Notes: generated by a model from the letters alone, not told the origin. A stretch of DNA of 64,000 bases from Candidatus Pantoea haifensis (GCA_018842655.1 JAGTWN010000004.1:2356001-2420000), one strand, 5' to 3'; positions 19,353 to 30,283 are shown, counted from the first letter of the stretch. A program made the numbers and translations.

Positions 19353-20057
19353 TCAAAGCTGTAAAGGCGGGAGCTGAGAAAAGACGCTCAGTAACCCCTT
19401 GCTCCATAGCTGGCGGATCTGTGAGAAATAGGGATGCTGCTCGGTAATATGATACTGCTCGCTGTCACTAAAACTGTCGCTGCGGTACATCATGACATCC
19501 AGCGGTAAGCCGACAGAAATGTTACTCGCCAGGGTTGAATCCATGGAAATCAATGCGCACTGCATCGCCTGGCTCAGCGGTGTTTCAAAGCGCAATACCC
19601 GATCAATAATTGGCTTACCGTATTTGCTTTCACCAATCTGAAAGTAAGGCGTGTCGACGCTGGCTTCAATAAAATTACCCTGCGGATAGATCTGGAACAA
19701 CCGCGGCGCTTCACCACGAATTTGTCCACCCAGCAGCAGCGATCCGCCGAACTCATCACCGTCGCGCTTTATCACTTCACGCAGGGTGTCGCCGACCAGC
19801 AGCGCCACGTCATATAACGATTTACCGTTAAGTAAGTTCGGCTGATGCTCATCTTCACAGCCGCGTCGCAGCAGGCTCATGACGCTTTGCGTCGTGGCCA
19901 GATTGCCTGCACTTTGCAGCACCAGCGTGCGCTCCTCGTCTACCTGGAAAATATGCAGTTTGCGAAATGAAGAAATATGGTCGACACCCGCATTGGTTCG
20001 CGAGTCGGATACAAAGATCATCCCTGACGATAAACGCATTGCTACACAATAAGTCAT
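19353..20057 (-). CDS. Anbu, bacterial proteasome-like Ntn peptidase
   Basis: Ntn-hydrolase of the Anbu family, related to HslV and proteasome beta subunits and reported to assemble into open spiral rings in the cytosol. The start MTYCVAMRLSSGMIFVSDSRTNAG at 20057 puts Thr2 at the N-terminus after methionine removal, as needed for the catalytic nucleophile. The conserved SDSRTNAGVDH follows. The product is about 234 residues, slightly shorter than usual, but with a natural-looking end. It is the last gene of the CP-ATP-grasp / alpha-E / transglutaminase / Anbu operon, 19 bases after the transglutaminase gene. The physiological substrate of Anbu is not known. Confidence 0.88.
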   Translation of the reverse strand: MTYCVAMRLSSGMIFVSDSRTNAGVDHISSFRKLHIFQVDEERTLVLQSAGNLATTQSVMSLLRRGCEDEHQPNLLNGKSLYDVALLVGDTLREVIKRDGDEFGGSLLLGGQIRGEAPRLFQIYPQGNFIEASVDTPYFQIGESKYGKPIIDRVLRFETPLSQAMQCALISMDSTLASNISVGLPLDVMMYRSDSFSDSEQYHITEQHPYFSQIRQLWSKGLLSVFSQLPPLQL

Positions 20058-20076
20058 CGTTACGCCCGTAAAAGAG

Positions 20077-20877
20077 TTATTGCTGCGGTGCCACTTTCTG
20101 TACCGCCGCGATCGCCAGCATATCTTCACCGCCGCCGCCCAGGCGCATACCGCGCACCGGACAGGCGTCGAGATAATCCACACCTACCGCCAGCCGTAAA
20201 TGCTGTCGTGTACTGCGGGTATTATTGGTGATGTCAAAGCTGTGCCAATGGCCATCCAGCCAGGCTTCAACCCAGGCGTGAGTGGCGACGTGTTCAACAT
20301 TGTCAGTATAGAGATAGCCGCTTACATAGCGAGCCGGGATGCCTAAACTGCGGCAGCAGGCAAGAAACACATGGCTGTGATCCTGACAAACGCCTGAACC
20401 GGCAGCAAAGACTTTTGACGCCGCATCCGTCACCTGAGTGCTGCCGGGCCGGTAAGGCATTTTCAGCAACAGTTCATCCATCAGTTTTTCCAGGCTGGCA
20501 AGCGGTACTTCAGGCCGCCAGTAACGCAGCGCAAAATCGGTGATGGCGTTGTCTGGCTGGGTCAGCGGCGTGGCACGTAAAAAGATCAGCGGCGATAAAG
20601 CACTATCGGGATCGGCGGCCATTTCTCCATCGTCCAGAATGTCGACTTCGCCACGCGCCGCAATTTCCAGCGTCTGATGCGGCGTGTCGAGCGTTAACAC
20701 ATGCATCACGTTGCCGTAAGCATCCAGCGTGCGCGTGGCTTCACACGGCAGCAGAAGATCCCAGGACAAAATGTGCTGGTGCACCGAATTTTGCGGCGTC
20801 AGGCGCAGATACTGCGTGCTGAGTTTGACCTGCTGCTCATAGGCGTACCAGGTTTTGTGCTCGATGTTGAGTCTCAT
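20077..20877 (-). CDS. Transglutaminase-like cysteine protease family protein
   Basis: A 266-residue protein with an N-terminal bacterial transglutaminase-like beta domain ([20 protein letters not shown]) and a C-terminal transglutaminase core. The catalytic triad is visible: C164 in GSGVCQDHSH, H200 in VATHAWVEAW and D215 in FDITNNT. It probably hydrolyses or exchanges amide/isopeptide bonds in the cytosol, as no signal peptide is seen. Its ATG overlaps the alpha-E stop codon (ATGA), showing translational coupling in the Anbu operon. Confidence 0.87.
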   Translation of the reverse strand: MRLNIEHKTWYAYEQQVKLSTQYLRLTPQNSVHQHILSWDLLLPCEATRTLDAYGNVMHVLTLDTPHQTLEIAARGEVDILDDGEMAADPDSALSPLIFLRATPLTQPDNAITDFALRYWRPEVPLASLEKLMDELLLKMPYRPGSTQVTDAASKVFAAGSGVCQDHSHVFLACCRSLGIPARYVSGYLYTDNVEHVATHAWVEAWLDGHWHSFDITNNTRSTRQHLRLAVGVDYLDACPVRGMRLGGGGEDMLAIAAVQKVAPQQ

Positions 20878-21803
20878 TTCGCCTCCAGATACGTTTGATG
20901 AATGCTTTCGGCCAGTTCGTTGCAGCTGCCGAGAAAAGTATTCAGCCAGCTTTGCAGCCCGTTGCGCGTCAGGCTCTCCCAGGTACTAAAACGTAGCTGC
21001 GCCAGTAACACGGTGATCAAATAGCGTGGCCGGTCCTCGCCGCTGCTGCCAATCATTTCAAGCTGATTAGCGATCTCTTCAATGCAGGAGTGCAGCGAGC
21101 GTGGACTTTCATTGCGCAGGATGAGCATTTCATTGACGTTATCCGGCAATAACTGCTCTTTAAAGATAGCGTTGTAAGCTTCACGCGCAGAGACCGCCCG
21201 CAGCAAATTATCCAGGCTGTAATATTCACGGACGGAATCGGGATTCTGCTCCAGAAGTTGTTGATTAACGCTGAGCAGGCGCGCAGTGCCTTCGCTACGC
21301 TCCAGTAAGGTGCCGATGCGAATAAAACACATGGCATCGCCGCGTAATAATGTACCGAACATCGCGCCACGAAACAGATGCGAACGCTCTTTTACCCAGT
21401 CAAAAAAGCTGTCAGCACCGGCACTGGTTAAGCCGCGCTGACGGATTTTGCGCATTTCAATCCAGGTTGAGTTGATGCTCTCCCACACTTCAGAAGAGAG
21501 ACTGCCACGCACCGCGTGGGCGTTATTCCATGCCGACTGCCAGCAACTGAAAATGCTGCTGGGGTTGCGATCGTCCAGGGCAAAGAAGTTGAACAGCTGC
21601 GCCATAGTAAAACGTCCGTTTAGCGTTTCAAACAGCTGTCGGGTACCGGTAAAATTTAGCGGCAATATCAACTCATCATCATGGCTGCCGCGTACCGGCA
21701 TCAGCGACAAACGATTGGTAACATCTAAAACCCGGGCAAGCTGTTCAGCGCGTTCCAGATAACGCGCCATCCAGTAGAGACCGCTGGCTGTGCGACTTAG
21801 CAT
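20874..21803 (-). CDS. Alpha-E domain protein
   Basis: A 309-residue, mostly helical protein of the alpha-E family (begins [21 protein letters not shown], typical of the group). Its biochemical role is unknown. It is almost always encoded with a circularly permuted ATP-grasp protein and a transglutaminase-like protein, and is thought to act with the ATP-grasp enzyme in peptide-bond formation. The start overlaps the ATP-grasp stop by seven bases and the stop overlaps the transglutaminase start, so the operon is tightly coupled. Confidence 0.87.
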   Translation of the reverse strand: MLSRTASGLYWMARYLERAEQLARVLDVTNRLSLMPVRGSHDDELILPLNFTGTRQLFETLNGRFTMAQLFNFFALDDRNPSSIFSCWQSAWNNAHAVRGSLSSEVWESINSTWIEMRKIRQRGLTSAGADSFFDWVKERSHLFRGAMFGTLLRGDAMCFIRIGTLLERSEGTARLLSVNQQLLEQNPDSVREYYSLDNLLRAVSAREAYNAIFKEQLLPDNVNEMLILRNESPRSLHSCIEEIANQLEMIGSSGEDRPRYLITVLLAQLRFSTWESLTRNGLQSWLNTFLGSCNELAESIHQTYLEAK

Positions 21804-23235
21804 GATGCATCATCCTCCAAAACCCAGGTATCTTTAGTGCCGCCGCCCTGTGATGAGTTCACCACCAGCGAGCCTTCTGTAAGCGCAACCCGCGTCAAAC
21901 CGCCTGGCACCAGGCGGATCTCCGCGCCGCATAAGGCAAACGGGCGCAGATCGATATGGCGCGGCGCCAGGCCGTTTTCGATAAAAGTTGGACATGTCGA
22001 AAGTGCGAGGGTGTTTTGCGCGATGTAGTTGTCGGGTCGCGCCTGCAGCCGGGTCCGAAAGTCGCTCAGTTCCTGTTGGCTGGCGACGGGACCGATTAAC
22101 ATGCCGTACCCCCTGCACCGTGCACCTCTTTCACGACCATGTGCTGAAGATTAGCCAGAACGTAAGAAAGATCTTTGGGTTTGCGGCACTGCCAGGTGGG
22201 CACGTTATTGAGGATCGGCTCTTCGTCAAGATAAAAGCGGATCATGTCCGGCACATAGGGATAGATCGATTTATCGTCGGCAACGCCGGTGCCAATGGCG
22301 TTTGCCAGCACCACATTACCGGCGCGATACACCGATAACAGTCCCGGTACGCCCAACATTGATTCCGGGCGAAACGCCAGCGGATCGAGAAACGCATCAT
22401 CAACACGACGGTAGATCACATCAACTTTGCACGGCCCGGCAGTGGTACGCATCATCACCGCCCCATCTTTAACAAACAGATCGGCGCTTTCGACTAATTC
22501 CACGCCCATCTGCTGAGCCAGAAAGCTGTGTTCGAAATAGGCACTGTTGAAGCGACCCGGTGTTAACACCACCACCACCGGATCGTTAACGGGTGAGCTT
22601 TCGCGCAGCGTTTGCAACAGATGCGATGGATAACGCTCCACCGGCGCAATGTGCTGCTCGGCAAACAGTTCCGGATAGAGGCGCATCATCATCTTGCGGT
22701 TTTCCAGCATGTAGGAGACGCCAGAAGGGGTGCGCAGATTATCTTCCAGTACGTAATAGTCGCCGTCGCTGTTGCGTACCATATCGACACCCACAATATG
22801 TGCGTAGATGTCGCGATGCAGATCGATGCCCTGCATACAAGGCTGATACTGGTCGTTCACCATTACCTGTTCCGCCGGAATGATGCCCGCTTTCAGGATG
22901 TGCTGCTGATGATAGATGTCGTGTAGAAAAGCGTTAAGTGCCTGAACGCGCTGACGGATGCCACGATCAAGCATCATCCACTCTCTTGCAGGAATGATGC
23001 GGGGAACGCTATCGAAGGGAATTAAACGTTCCGCACCGCCGTCGTCGCCGTAAACGTTAAAGGTAATGCCCACCCGGTGAAACAGCAGCTCCGCTTCCTG
23101 ACGCTTACGCGCAATCGCCTCTTTGTCCGCGTTTTGTAACCATTTCCAGTAATTCTGATAGTGCGCACGGTACTGACCGTCGCGCATCAACATCTCATCA
23201 TAGAAGTGTGGCGCTATCTGGTAACTTTTATTCAT
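21797..23235 (-). CDS. Circularly permuted ATP-grasp protein (type 2), frameshifted as sequenced
   Basis: Predicted ATP-dependent amide ligase of the CP-ATP-grasp family (DUF404/DUF407), about 480 residues after correction. Seen motifs include [38 protein letters not shown] and [13 protein letters not shown]. The frame breaks at the G5 run (+ strand C 22109-22113). One more G turns GAGGTAC into [21 protein letters not shown], the glycine-rich ATP-binding loop, and joins the final 100 residues. It is the first gene of the Anbu operon. Such enzymes are predicted to ligate amino acids or peptides; the substrate is unknown. Confidence 0.87.
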
Positions 23236-23392
23236 GGTTTACCCGGCACGTGTCAGAGGACATGCATAAAGATTGCACAAAGTGTGCCAGGTAAGTGTGC
23301 TCTGTTTCCCACCCCGGTAATTGCATTATGGCTGCGCCACCCTCTCCTGCAGGAAAGGGCTGCCCTGTCAGGGCATCAACCTCTTCTGCACC

Positions 23393-23992
23393 TTATTGGT
23401 GCATATTAGCAATTGGTGTCCAGATCTCTGTCATCGCTCCCTCATGTCCTGTGAAAGGATCGCGGGTGGGCATCGGCACCTGTTTGATTTTTTCCAGCGA
23501 TTGTTGCAATTTTTCGGGTTCATCACGCAGCGTTTCAGGAGACATGCCCTGCGGATAGGCTCCTACCGCAATAAAATCGTCGCTGGCATGAATCTGTTTA
23601 TGCCCAACACCGGCTGGAATAAGCACGGCATCGCCAGCGCGTAGCGTCACCATACGCCCACTGTCGCCGCCAAACAGCACTTCTGCCCAGCCTTCTGCCA
23701 CGCCCAGCAGTTCATGCGTATTAGGATGATAATGGGTATAAGGGAAAATGGGATAGCGCCAGGCGGGCGGCCAGCCGTTTTGTGCAAACGTTTTCTCAAA
23801 CCACGCGGCAATATCTTCTTCCTCTTCATCGGGGGCCACTCGCGGCCAGATAATCAGAGGCAAAGGGTTATTCGGGACACCGCCCGCTGGGCTTGATAAC
23901 ATCAAATGCTGGGGATTGTCAGAGGCGCCAGCAGAGAAAGTGCCAGCAGCGAAGGACATCAGCAACATCAGACTGGAAGTGTTGGCAGTCAT
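23393..23992 (-). CDS. Cupin-domain protein (YjlB-like)
   Basis: About 199 residues with a single cupin beta-barrel. Metal-type residues are visible in YTHYHPNTHELLGVAEG and in LIPAGVGHKQI, close to the two cupin motifs. The start MTANTSSLMLL at 23992 has GGAGA seven bases upstream. The first 25 residues are hydrophobic and alanine/serine-rich, so a signal peptide is possible but not certain. It is 157 bases upstream of the Anbu operon on the same strand and may or may not be cotranscribed. The substrate or sugar bound is unknown. Confidence 0.75.
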   Translation of the reverse strand: MTANTSSLMLLMSFAAGTFSAGASDNPQHLMLSSPAGGVPNNPLPLIIWPRVAPDEEEEDIAAWFEKTFAQNGWPPAWRYPIFPYTHYHPNTHELLGVAEGWAEVLFGGDSGRMVTLRAGDAVLIPAGVGHKQIHASDDFIAVGAYPQGMSPETLRDEPEKLQQSLEKIKQVPMPTRDPFTGHEGAMTEIWTPIANMHQ

Positions 23993-24216
23993 ACAGGTTC
24001 TCCGGTTTTTGCTTAAGTGTGGCAAACTCCTGCCGCAATGCAATGTGCGCCAGTCGACATATTTCACACAATCCACTGATTTTTCTAACTAAAGTCAAAT
24101 AACCGATTAACAAAACTACCCCTGTTCAGTAATCGCCTTTAGGGCAACCGTCCTTGCTGCCTGAAATTGTTTAAAAATGTCACCCTCTTCTGCTGGCGCT
24201 GAGCATCACGGCAAAC

Positions 24217-24248
24217 AAAAAGGGCCGCCTCTTCTGGCGACCCTTTTT
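24217..24248. terminator. Bidirectional terminator after the first MHYT-GGDEF-EAL gene
   Basis: A stem of AAAAAGGG-x-CGCC paired with GGCG-x-CCCTTTTT has one internal mismatch and a six-base loop. It is flanked by an A-run and a T-run, and lies 15 bases beyond the corrected stop of the gene at 24263. Confidence 0.8.
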
Positions 24249-24262
24249 CTTGTCAGCGACGT

Positions 24263-26355
24263 TTATTTCACTGCTGCCAGTTCGTTTGCTTCTTCGCCCA
24301 CGAAATTGCTCAGATCGTTAATACGCTCCGGGGGAGCGGTTTGCCCAGCAAATAGCCCTGCAAGGTGTTACAGCCTAAACCGGTTAAAAATGCCTGCTGC
24401 TCAGGCGTTTCTACACCTTCTGCCACGACTTTTAATTGCAGCGACTGTGCCAGCGCAACGATGGCGGACACGATAGTGGCATCTTCTGTCTGGTGTTGCA
24501 GTTCATTCACGAAGGCACGATCGATTTTCAGTTCGCTGGCCGGTAAACGTTTCAGATACAGCAGGCTGGAATAGCCCGTACCGAAGTCATCAATGGAGGC
24601 TTTTACTCCCAGCTTCGTCAGTTCAGTAAGAATACGCACGCTCTCATCAGGATCGCGCATCGCCGTGGTTTCTGTCACTTCAAGCGTTAACAGCTCAGGT
24701 GGAATGTCATGTTTCGCCAGCGCCTCGGTGACCGTTTCAACCAGGCTATTCTGTTCAAATTGCAGTGCCGACAGATTGACCGCCACCGACCAGTGCGGAT
24801 GACCTTGCAGATGCCACTGACGCAGTTGCCGACACGCTTCGAGAATGACCCAGTTGCCGATGCTTACAATCATCCCGGTCTTCTCTGCCATCGGCAGGAA
24901 GTGATCCGGCGTCAGCAACCCTCGCGTCGGGTGTTGCCAGCGCAGCAAGGCTTCAAAACCGAGAATCGGGCCACGCGGCGCGCAATATTTCGGTTGATAA
25001 AACAGGCGCAGCTCATGGTTATCCAGCGCATGCCACAAATCGTTATTGAGTTGTAGCTGGCTCTGGGCCAGCGTATTCATTGAGGGCTGAAAGAAGGTAT
25101 AGCCGTTGCGGCCATTGTTTTTGGTGTGGTACATCGCCGCATCTGCGTTAAACATTAACTCTCGCTCATCTGCGCCATCTCCCGGATAAACCGCGATGCC
25201 AATGCTCAGTGAGACGATCAGTTCATAACGCGAAATATCAAAAGGACGATCAACCGCTTTCACCAGATTGTCGGCCACGGCCGCTGCATCGTTAGGATCG
25301 TCAATCTCAATGAGCAGCACAAATTCATCGCCGCCCAGGCGCGCCAGGGTGTAATAACCCTGCATTTGCTGGCTCATTCGTTCCGTCACGCCAATCAACA
25401 GATTATCCCCGATATGATGACCGAACGCATCGTTGACCGCTTTGAAACCGTCCAGATCCATAAACATCAGCGCAAACTGGGTGCGTTCACGATTGGCTTT
25501 ATTGATGGCTTGCTCCAGCCGATCTTCCAGCAAAATACGGTTGGGTAAACGTGTGAGATTGTCATGCAGCGCAAGCTGTGCCAGCTCCCGGTTCGCTTCT
25601 GCCAGTGAGCTGGCGAGGATCGAGGTGCGCGCCTGCAAACGTGCATCCAGCATCGAAACCAGTAGCGTAATGCCGAGAATGGCAATAGTGACCACCGTCA
25701 CCAGAATAGCCAGCCAGTTGCTGTTGACACCGTCCTGCGTGGAATGGCTGTGCATGGGAAATTCAGCGGCCATCATGCCGGTGTAATGCATACCCGCAAT
25801 AGCAAAGCCCATCAGCACTGACGCACCGAGGCGCAGCACAGTGACACGGCTGGTGGTGCCTTCCCGTAAATTAAACGCCAGCCATAACGCCGCACCAGAA
25901 GCCACCAGCGCAATGATGACTGACATTACCACCCAGCCCCAGTTCCAGACGATACCGGGTGAAAACATCAACGCCGCCATGCCGGTATAGTGCATTGCCG
26001 CGACGCCTGAGCCCATGATAATGGCTCCACCCAACAATCGTCGCACTGGCAGTTCACCCTGGCAAACCAGCCACAGGGCAAAAATGGAGGCACACACAGC
26101 AATGGCGGCTGAAACGGCGGTGAGCCACGGGTTGTAGCTCATCACCATTTCCATGCTCATGGAGAGCATTCCGATGAAATGCATGGCCCAGATGCCGATG
26201 CCCATCGCGAAACCGCCGCCAATCAGCCAGACAATGGCAACCTTGCCGGTTGAGGTGGCCACGCGCCCCGCCATATCTAAGGCGGTAAACGAAGCCAGCA
26301 TCGCAACAATAATCGAAACGATGACGGTAAAAGCATCATATGAGGTCACTAACAT
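24263..26355 (-). CDS. MHYT-GGDEF-EAL membrane cyclic-di-GMP enzyme, frameshifted near its end as sequenced
   Basis: Inner-membrane sensor with an N-terminal seven-helix MHYT domain (three motifs AMHFIGM, AMHYTGM, GMHYTGM; proposed to bind copper and sense O2, CO or NO), then GGDEF and EAL domains. LGGDEF, FEALLRW, EVTET and DDFGTGYSS are all intact, so both activities are possible. The start at MLVTSYDAF (26355) fits the MHYT family; a longer version from 26454 is also open. At the C5 run (+ strand G 24330-24334) one more C changes LGKPLPRSVLTI to LGKPLPPERINDLSNF, matches the neighbouring paralogue and moves the stop to 24263. The corrected length is about 697 residues. Confidence 0.87.
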
Positions 26356-26510
26356 AGTGATATCCCGGAAAGAGCCGTGCAGGCCCGTAGTGTTAGTCAT
26401 TAAAAAAGATACAAGGATTGTATTGTTGTACAAGTTATCGGCAATGCTAAACACTTACTTAAGCATCTATGATGAAACCTTCCGATGCCTGTGAAAGCTA
26501 AAATCAATCG

Positions 26511-28612
26511 TCACGCGTCGGTGAGCGGCGTCAGGCGTTTGGTCACCCGATCAGGCAGGGCCGCTGAGGCGGTAAATTCATTCACGCGCTCAGCCGGTGT
26601 CGGTTTACCTAACAGGTAACCCTGCAGTGCATCGAAGCCTAAACCGGTCAGTAAACGCTGCTGCTCCTCTGTTTCTACCCCTTCTGCCACCATGCGTAAA
26701 TTCAGGCTTTGGGCCAGCGTTAACATGGCACTTACGACGGTGGCATCTTCGCTGTCTGCCCGCAGGCAGTTAATAAAACTGCGATCGATTTTCAGTTCGC
26801 TGGCATCAAGGTGTTTCAGATGCAACAGGTTGGCGTAGCCGATGCCGAAGTTATCAATGGCAATGTTGACGCCCAACTGCTGCAACTCACGAATGCGCTG
26901 CTGGCTGAACTCTGGATCGCGCATAGCAATGGTTTCGGTGATTTCCAGCATCAACGCCCCGCTCGGCAGTTGATGCTGCGCTAATATCTGGCTAACAGTG
27001 TCGGGCAAATCGCGCTGGTGAAACTGCAACGCGGAGAGGTTAACGGACACGGTCCAGCGGCTGTGACCCTTGTTGTGCCACTGCTTTAACTGACGACAGG
27101 CTTCATTGATGACCCAGTTACCGAGCGCAACAATTTGCCCGGTTTTTTCGGCACGCGGCAGGAATAAATCGGGCATCAGTAAACCTCGTGACGGGTGTTC
27201 CCAGCGCAATAACGCCTCAAATCCCATCAGTTCGCTGCCGTTTGAACGAAATTTTGGCTGATAAAACAGGCGCATTTCCTGCCGCTCTATCGCTTTCCAC
27301 AAATCGTTAGCCAGCTCAAGCTCATGCTGCGCCGTGGTGCTCATTGAAGGCTCAAACAAACACCAGCCGTTACGCCCGCTGTGTTTGGTGTGATACATCG
27401 CAGAGTCGGCATTAAACATTAACTCTTGCTTGTTGCGACCATGCTGAGGAAAGAGGGCAATACCGACGCTCAGCGACACGCGCAGCGAATAGCGATCCAG
27501 TTCAAACGGCGCATCGGTGATCTTCACCAGCTTCTGCGCCAGGGCACAGGCGCTGTTGGCGTCGCCGTTTTCACACAGCAGCACAAATTCATCGCCGCCT
27601 AATCGCGCCAGTAATGTCTGCTGATCTAAGGCGTGACGCAGACGTTCCGCTACGGCAATGAGCAAGCGGTCACCAACATGATGTCCCCACGTATCGTTAA
27701 CGGCTTTGAAGCCGTCGAGATCCATATACATCACAGCAAACCCGCCGTTATGCAGCGTCGCCTGTTTAATGGCAATGTCCAGCTTGTGCTCGAGCATCAC
27801 GCGATTCGGCAGCGTCGTGAGCGTGTCATGCATGGCGAGCTGGCGAAGCTCAAGATTGGCGCGGTTGAGTTTCGCTGTCAGCCGCGCGGCACGCAGTTGC
27901 GCATCCAGCATCGAACTCATTAAGGCCAGGCCGAGAATAGAAAGTGAGATGATAGTGACCCAAACGGCGAGGCCTTGTTCACTGGCGCCGCGCGGATACA
28001 TGCGGCTGGTATGATCAAACGTCGCGGCTGCCATGCCGACATAGTGCATTCCGGCAATGGCCACTCCCATCAGCAGTGAGGCCAGTCCGCGCATAATCAG
28101 CAGATTTTTGTCACCCTGACGCAAATGAAAAGCCAGCCATAACGCCGATCCTGAAGCAAAAAAGCAATCAGGACTGAGATTGCCACCAGCGTGAGATCCC
28201 AGTGCGGCGCGGGCGATATCATCAGTGAATTCATGCCGAGATAATGCATCACTACCACGCCCGCCCCCATTATCAGGCTACCGCTCAGCAGGCGGCGGCG
28301 CGTTAACTGCTGATTACCAACCGTTTGGCTAAAAGCTAAAATCGAAGCGGCTATCGCTACGCCCAGCGAAATCGCCGTGAGTCTGACGTCGTAGCGCATA
28401 GTCATTGGCATCATCATGGCCAGCATGCCTATAAAGTGCATCGCCCAGATGCCAATGCCCATCGCGGTGCCGCTAACCACCAACCATAAGCGCGCGGATA
28501 GCCCGTGCGAAACGGCCACCCGTCCTGCGGTATCCAGCGCGGTAAAAGAGGCAATAAAAGCGACGATCAGCGAAACGCAAATCAGAACGCCATCCCAGGT
28601 GACTAGCAACAT
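26511..28612 (-). CDS. MHYT-GGDEF-EAL membrane protein with altered EAL loop, frameshifted as sequenced
   Basis: Paralogue of the previous gene, about 700 residues after correction. It has the MHYT domain (AMHFIGM, VMHYLGM, GMHYVGM), an intact LGGDEF and FEALLRW and EITET. The usual DDFGTGYSSL loop reads DNFGIGYANL, replacing one of two catalytic aspartates and the two serines. Phosphodiesterase activity may therefore be lost or reduced. The frame breaks at the T6 run (+ strand A 28158-28163). One more T restores AFFASGSALWLAFHLRQGDKN. The start MLLVTWDGVL at 28612 has GAGGAG seven bases upstream. It lies upstream of the first paralogue on the same strand, 155 bases apart. Confidence 0.86.
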
Positions 28613-29147
28613 GTGCAACTCCTCACCACCTGCGGCCTCGCAGGTGCTGTGTGTCTTCAACAGTCAATCTAAAAAACACCGCAAGGGTGAAAGTAACTCG
28701 ACTTATATTTTTAAGAAATTAAGGCCAAACAAAGCCGTCCTTCGTGATTCAGGACTTTTTATTTACATAACAGTGGACCAGATTGAAAAAACGTAAAGAT
28801 GGCTGTTTGTTGCATGAACATATCACCGAAGCAGACAGGGTGGTAGTAGGCGAAATAACTCTCGCTTTACTTTTATTCCATGTTGCCAATCCCTTGTCAT
28901 TATTGGGTTATCGGCGAAAGCCACTGACAGATTAGTGAAAAAACAGTGTGAATTTTTACCGTTAAGATTTTGCTGTTCTATAGTAAATAAAATTGATATA
29001 AATCACCGGGCTCGCATCTATGGCTTTTCTTAGTGCGGCACGACAAAACAGAATAATTATCTTCATTTACCTGTTAATTTTTGGTTGGATTGTTAAGTAA
29101 CACCGGGCGAAAAAGCACTGACACTGGATAATCAGTAAGGAATGATT
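28613..29147. other. AT-rich divergent region between MHYT gene and pilus operon
   Basis: This 535-base gap separates a cyclic-di-GMP gene from the divergent pilus operon and should hold both promoters. It is noticeably AT-rich, as expected of a silenced, regulated surface-structure operon. I see no ORF with a family match, no clear operator and no small RNA. Confidence 0.35.
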
Positions 29148-29716
29148 ATGAAACTCAAGCTTTTCTCTTCGCGGCTGCGGCGCTTGCCCCGGCATTTCCG
29201 TCAATGACATTTGCTGCCACCACCACCGGAACTATCAATGCCACGCTCACCCTGACAACCGGCTGTCTGGTGAATGGAGAGTCAGCCACGACCGGCGTTA
29301 ACTTCGGTACTCTGGACTTTGGTAGCAGCGCGGCGACATTCGATACGCTCAATGCCACGCTGGTTGGCGCGGCAGGGAACGGCATTTTTGTTCGCTGTAC
29401 AACTGACCAAACCTTCAACGTTCAGGTTACCAGCAGCAATCCTGCGCCAGCCACTGTTTATGGCAGCGTCACCGGCGCGCCGCGTTATTTAGTGCTGGGC
29501 ACCGATAATACACAGGGTATCGCTTACACCCTGTACAGCGACGCCGCCTTTACTACCGCTATCGCTGATAACACCAATATCGCGCCAAGCGGCACAACCA
29601 ACCCTACGCTCGGGACGAACTACGCCATTTATGGTCAGGTCGTCGGGGGCGGTTTTAACCCCGTTATTCCAGCAGGAACCTATACCGATACGATTAACGT
29701 GGCCGTTAATTACTGA
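29148..29716 (+). CDS. Spore-coat-U-domain pilin, Csu-type major subunit, frameshifted in the signal peptide as sequenced
   Basis: Secreted structural pilin of the archaic chaperone-usher class. The mature part shows repeated TGTINATLTLTTGCLVNG and GTLDFGSS, typical of SCPU/Csu subunits, with a C-terminal donor-strand-like VTNVAVNY-type ending (TIDTINVAVNY). The open frame as given starts inside the protein. One missing base near 29166-29171 restores a signal peptide, MKLKLFS followed by AAAALAPAFPSMTFAA, from ATG 29148, which has AAGGA upstream. The corrected precursor is about 190 residues. First gene of the five-gene operon. Confidence 0.83.
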
Positions 29717-29738
29717 GTCGCAATTTGAGTATTTTTTG

Positions 29739-30260
29739 GTGGCTGTAAAGCGGTCAATATTCACGTTGGCACGTGGTTTATCGCTGTTGCTGTGGAGTGC
29801 TGGTGCGTGGAGTATCACCACCAGCTCAACCACGTTTCAGGTTTCCGCTTCGATTGTGGCGGGCTGCGTGATCTCCGGTACCAATATCGGTGTGCTTGGC
29901 ACGCTTGATTTCGGTACGCAATCGGGCGTGGCAACGAACAGTGTCAGTACCAGCTTTGTGAAAAGTTCCACCATTAATCTCGCCTGTACGCCGGGCACTA
30001 CGCTCAGCATGACGATAAATGGCGGCAATAATTACACCTCCACCCGCAATCTTAAACTCGCCAGCAGCAGTAATACGCTGCCCTATTACCTTTATACCAA
30101 TGCTGCGCATACCAACGCCATTCCGGTAGGACAACCCGTGGCGCTGACCTACAGCAACGCCAACAACATAACCTTACCGATTTACGGCCTGCTGCAATTG
30201 CCCGGCTCAACCCGCGCCGGGGTTTACACCGACACCCTCACCGTCACGTTGAGCTGGTGA
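29739..30260 (+). CDS. Spore-coat-U-domain pilin, Csu-type minor subunit
   Basis: Second SCPU-domain subunit of about 173 residues. It has a signal-like hydrophobic N-terminus (IFTLARGLSLLLWSAGAWS), the paired cysteines GCVISG and NLACTPG, and GTLDFGTQSG. The start is uncertain. I chose GTG 29739, 22 bases after the first pilin stop; TTG 29736 is also possible. The mature domain is clear either way. It is expected to be assembled in the Csu-like fibre with the help of the chaperone encoded next. Confidence 0.78.
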   Translation: MAVKRSIFTLARGLSLLLWSAGAWSITTSSTTFQVSASIVAGCVISGTNIGVLGTLDFGTQSGVATNSVSTSFVKSSTINLACTPGTTLSMTINGGNNYTSTRNLKLASSSNTLPYYLYTNAAHTNAIPVGQPVALTYSNANNITLPIYGLLQLPGSTRAGVYTDTLTVTLSW

Positions 30261-30283
30261 TGATGTTTTTAAGGAGCTTTATA

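Noticed and set aside
23387-23403. Small palindrome TGCACC-TTATT-GGTGCA at the end of the cupin gene
   Set aside because: The stem is only six bp, overlaps the coding end and has no U-run, so I do not call it a terminator.
28416-28796. Open frame of about 126 codons antisense to the MHYT gene
   Set aside because: It mirrors the membrane helices of the real gene and has no independent support.
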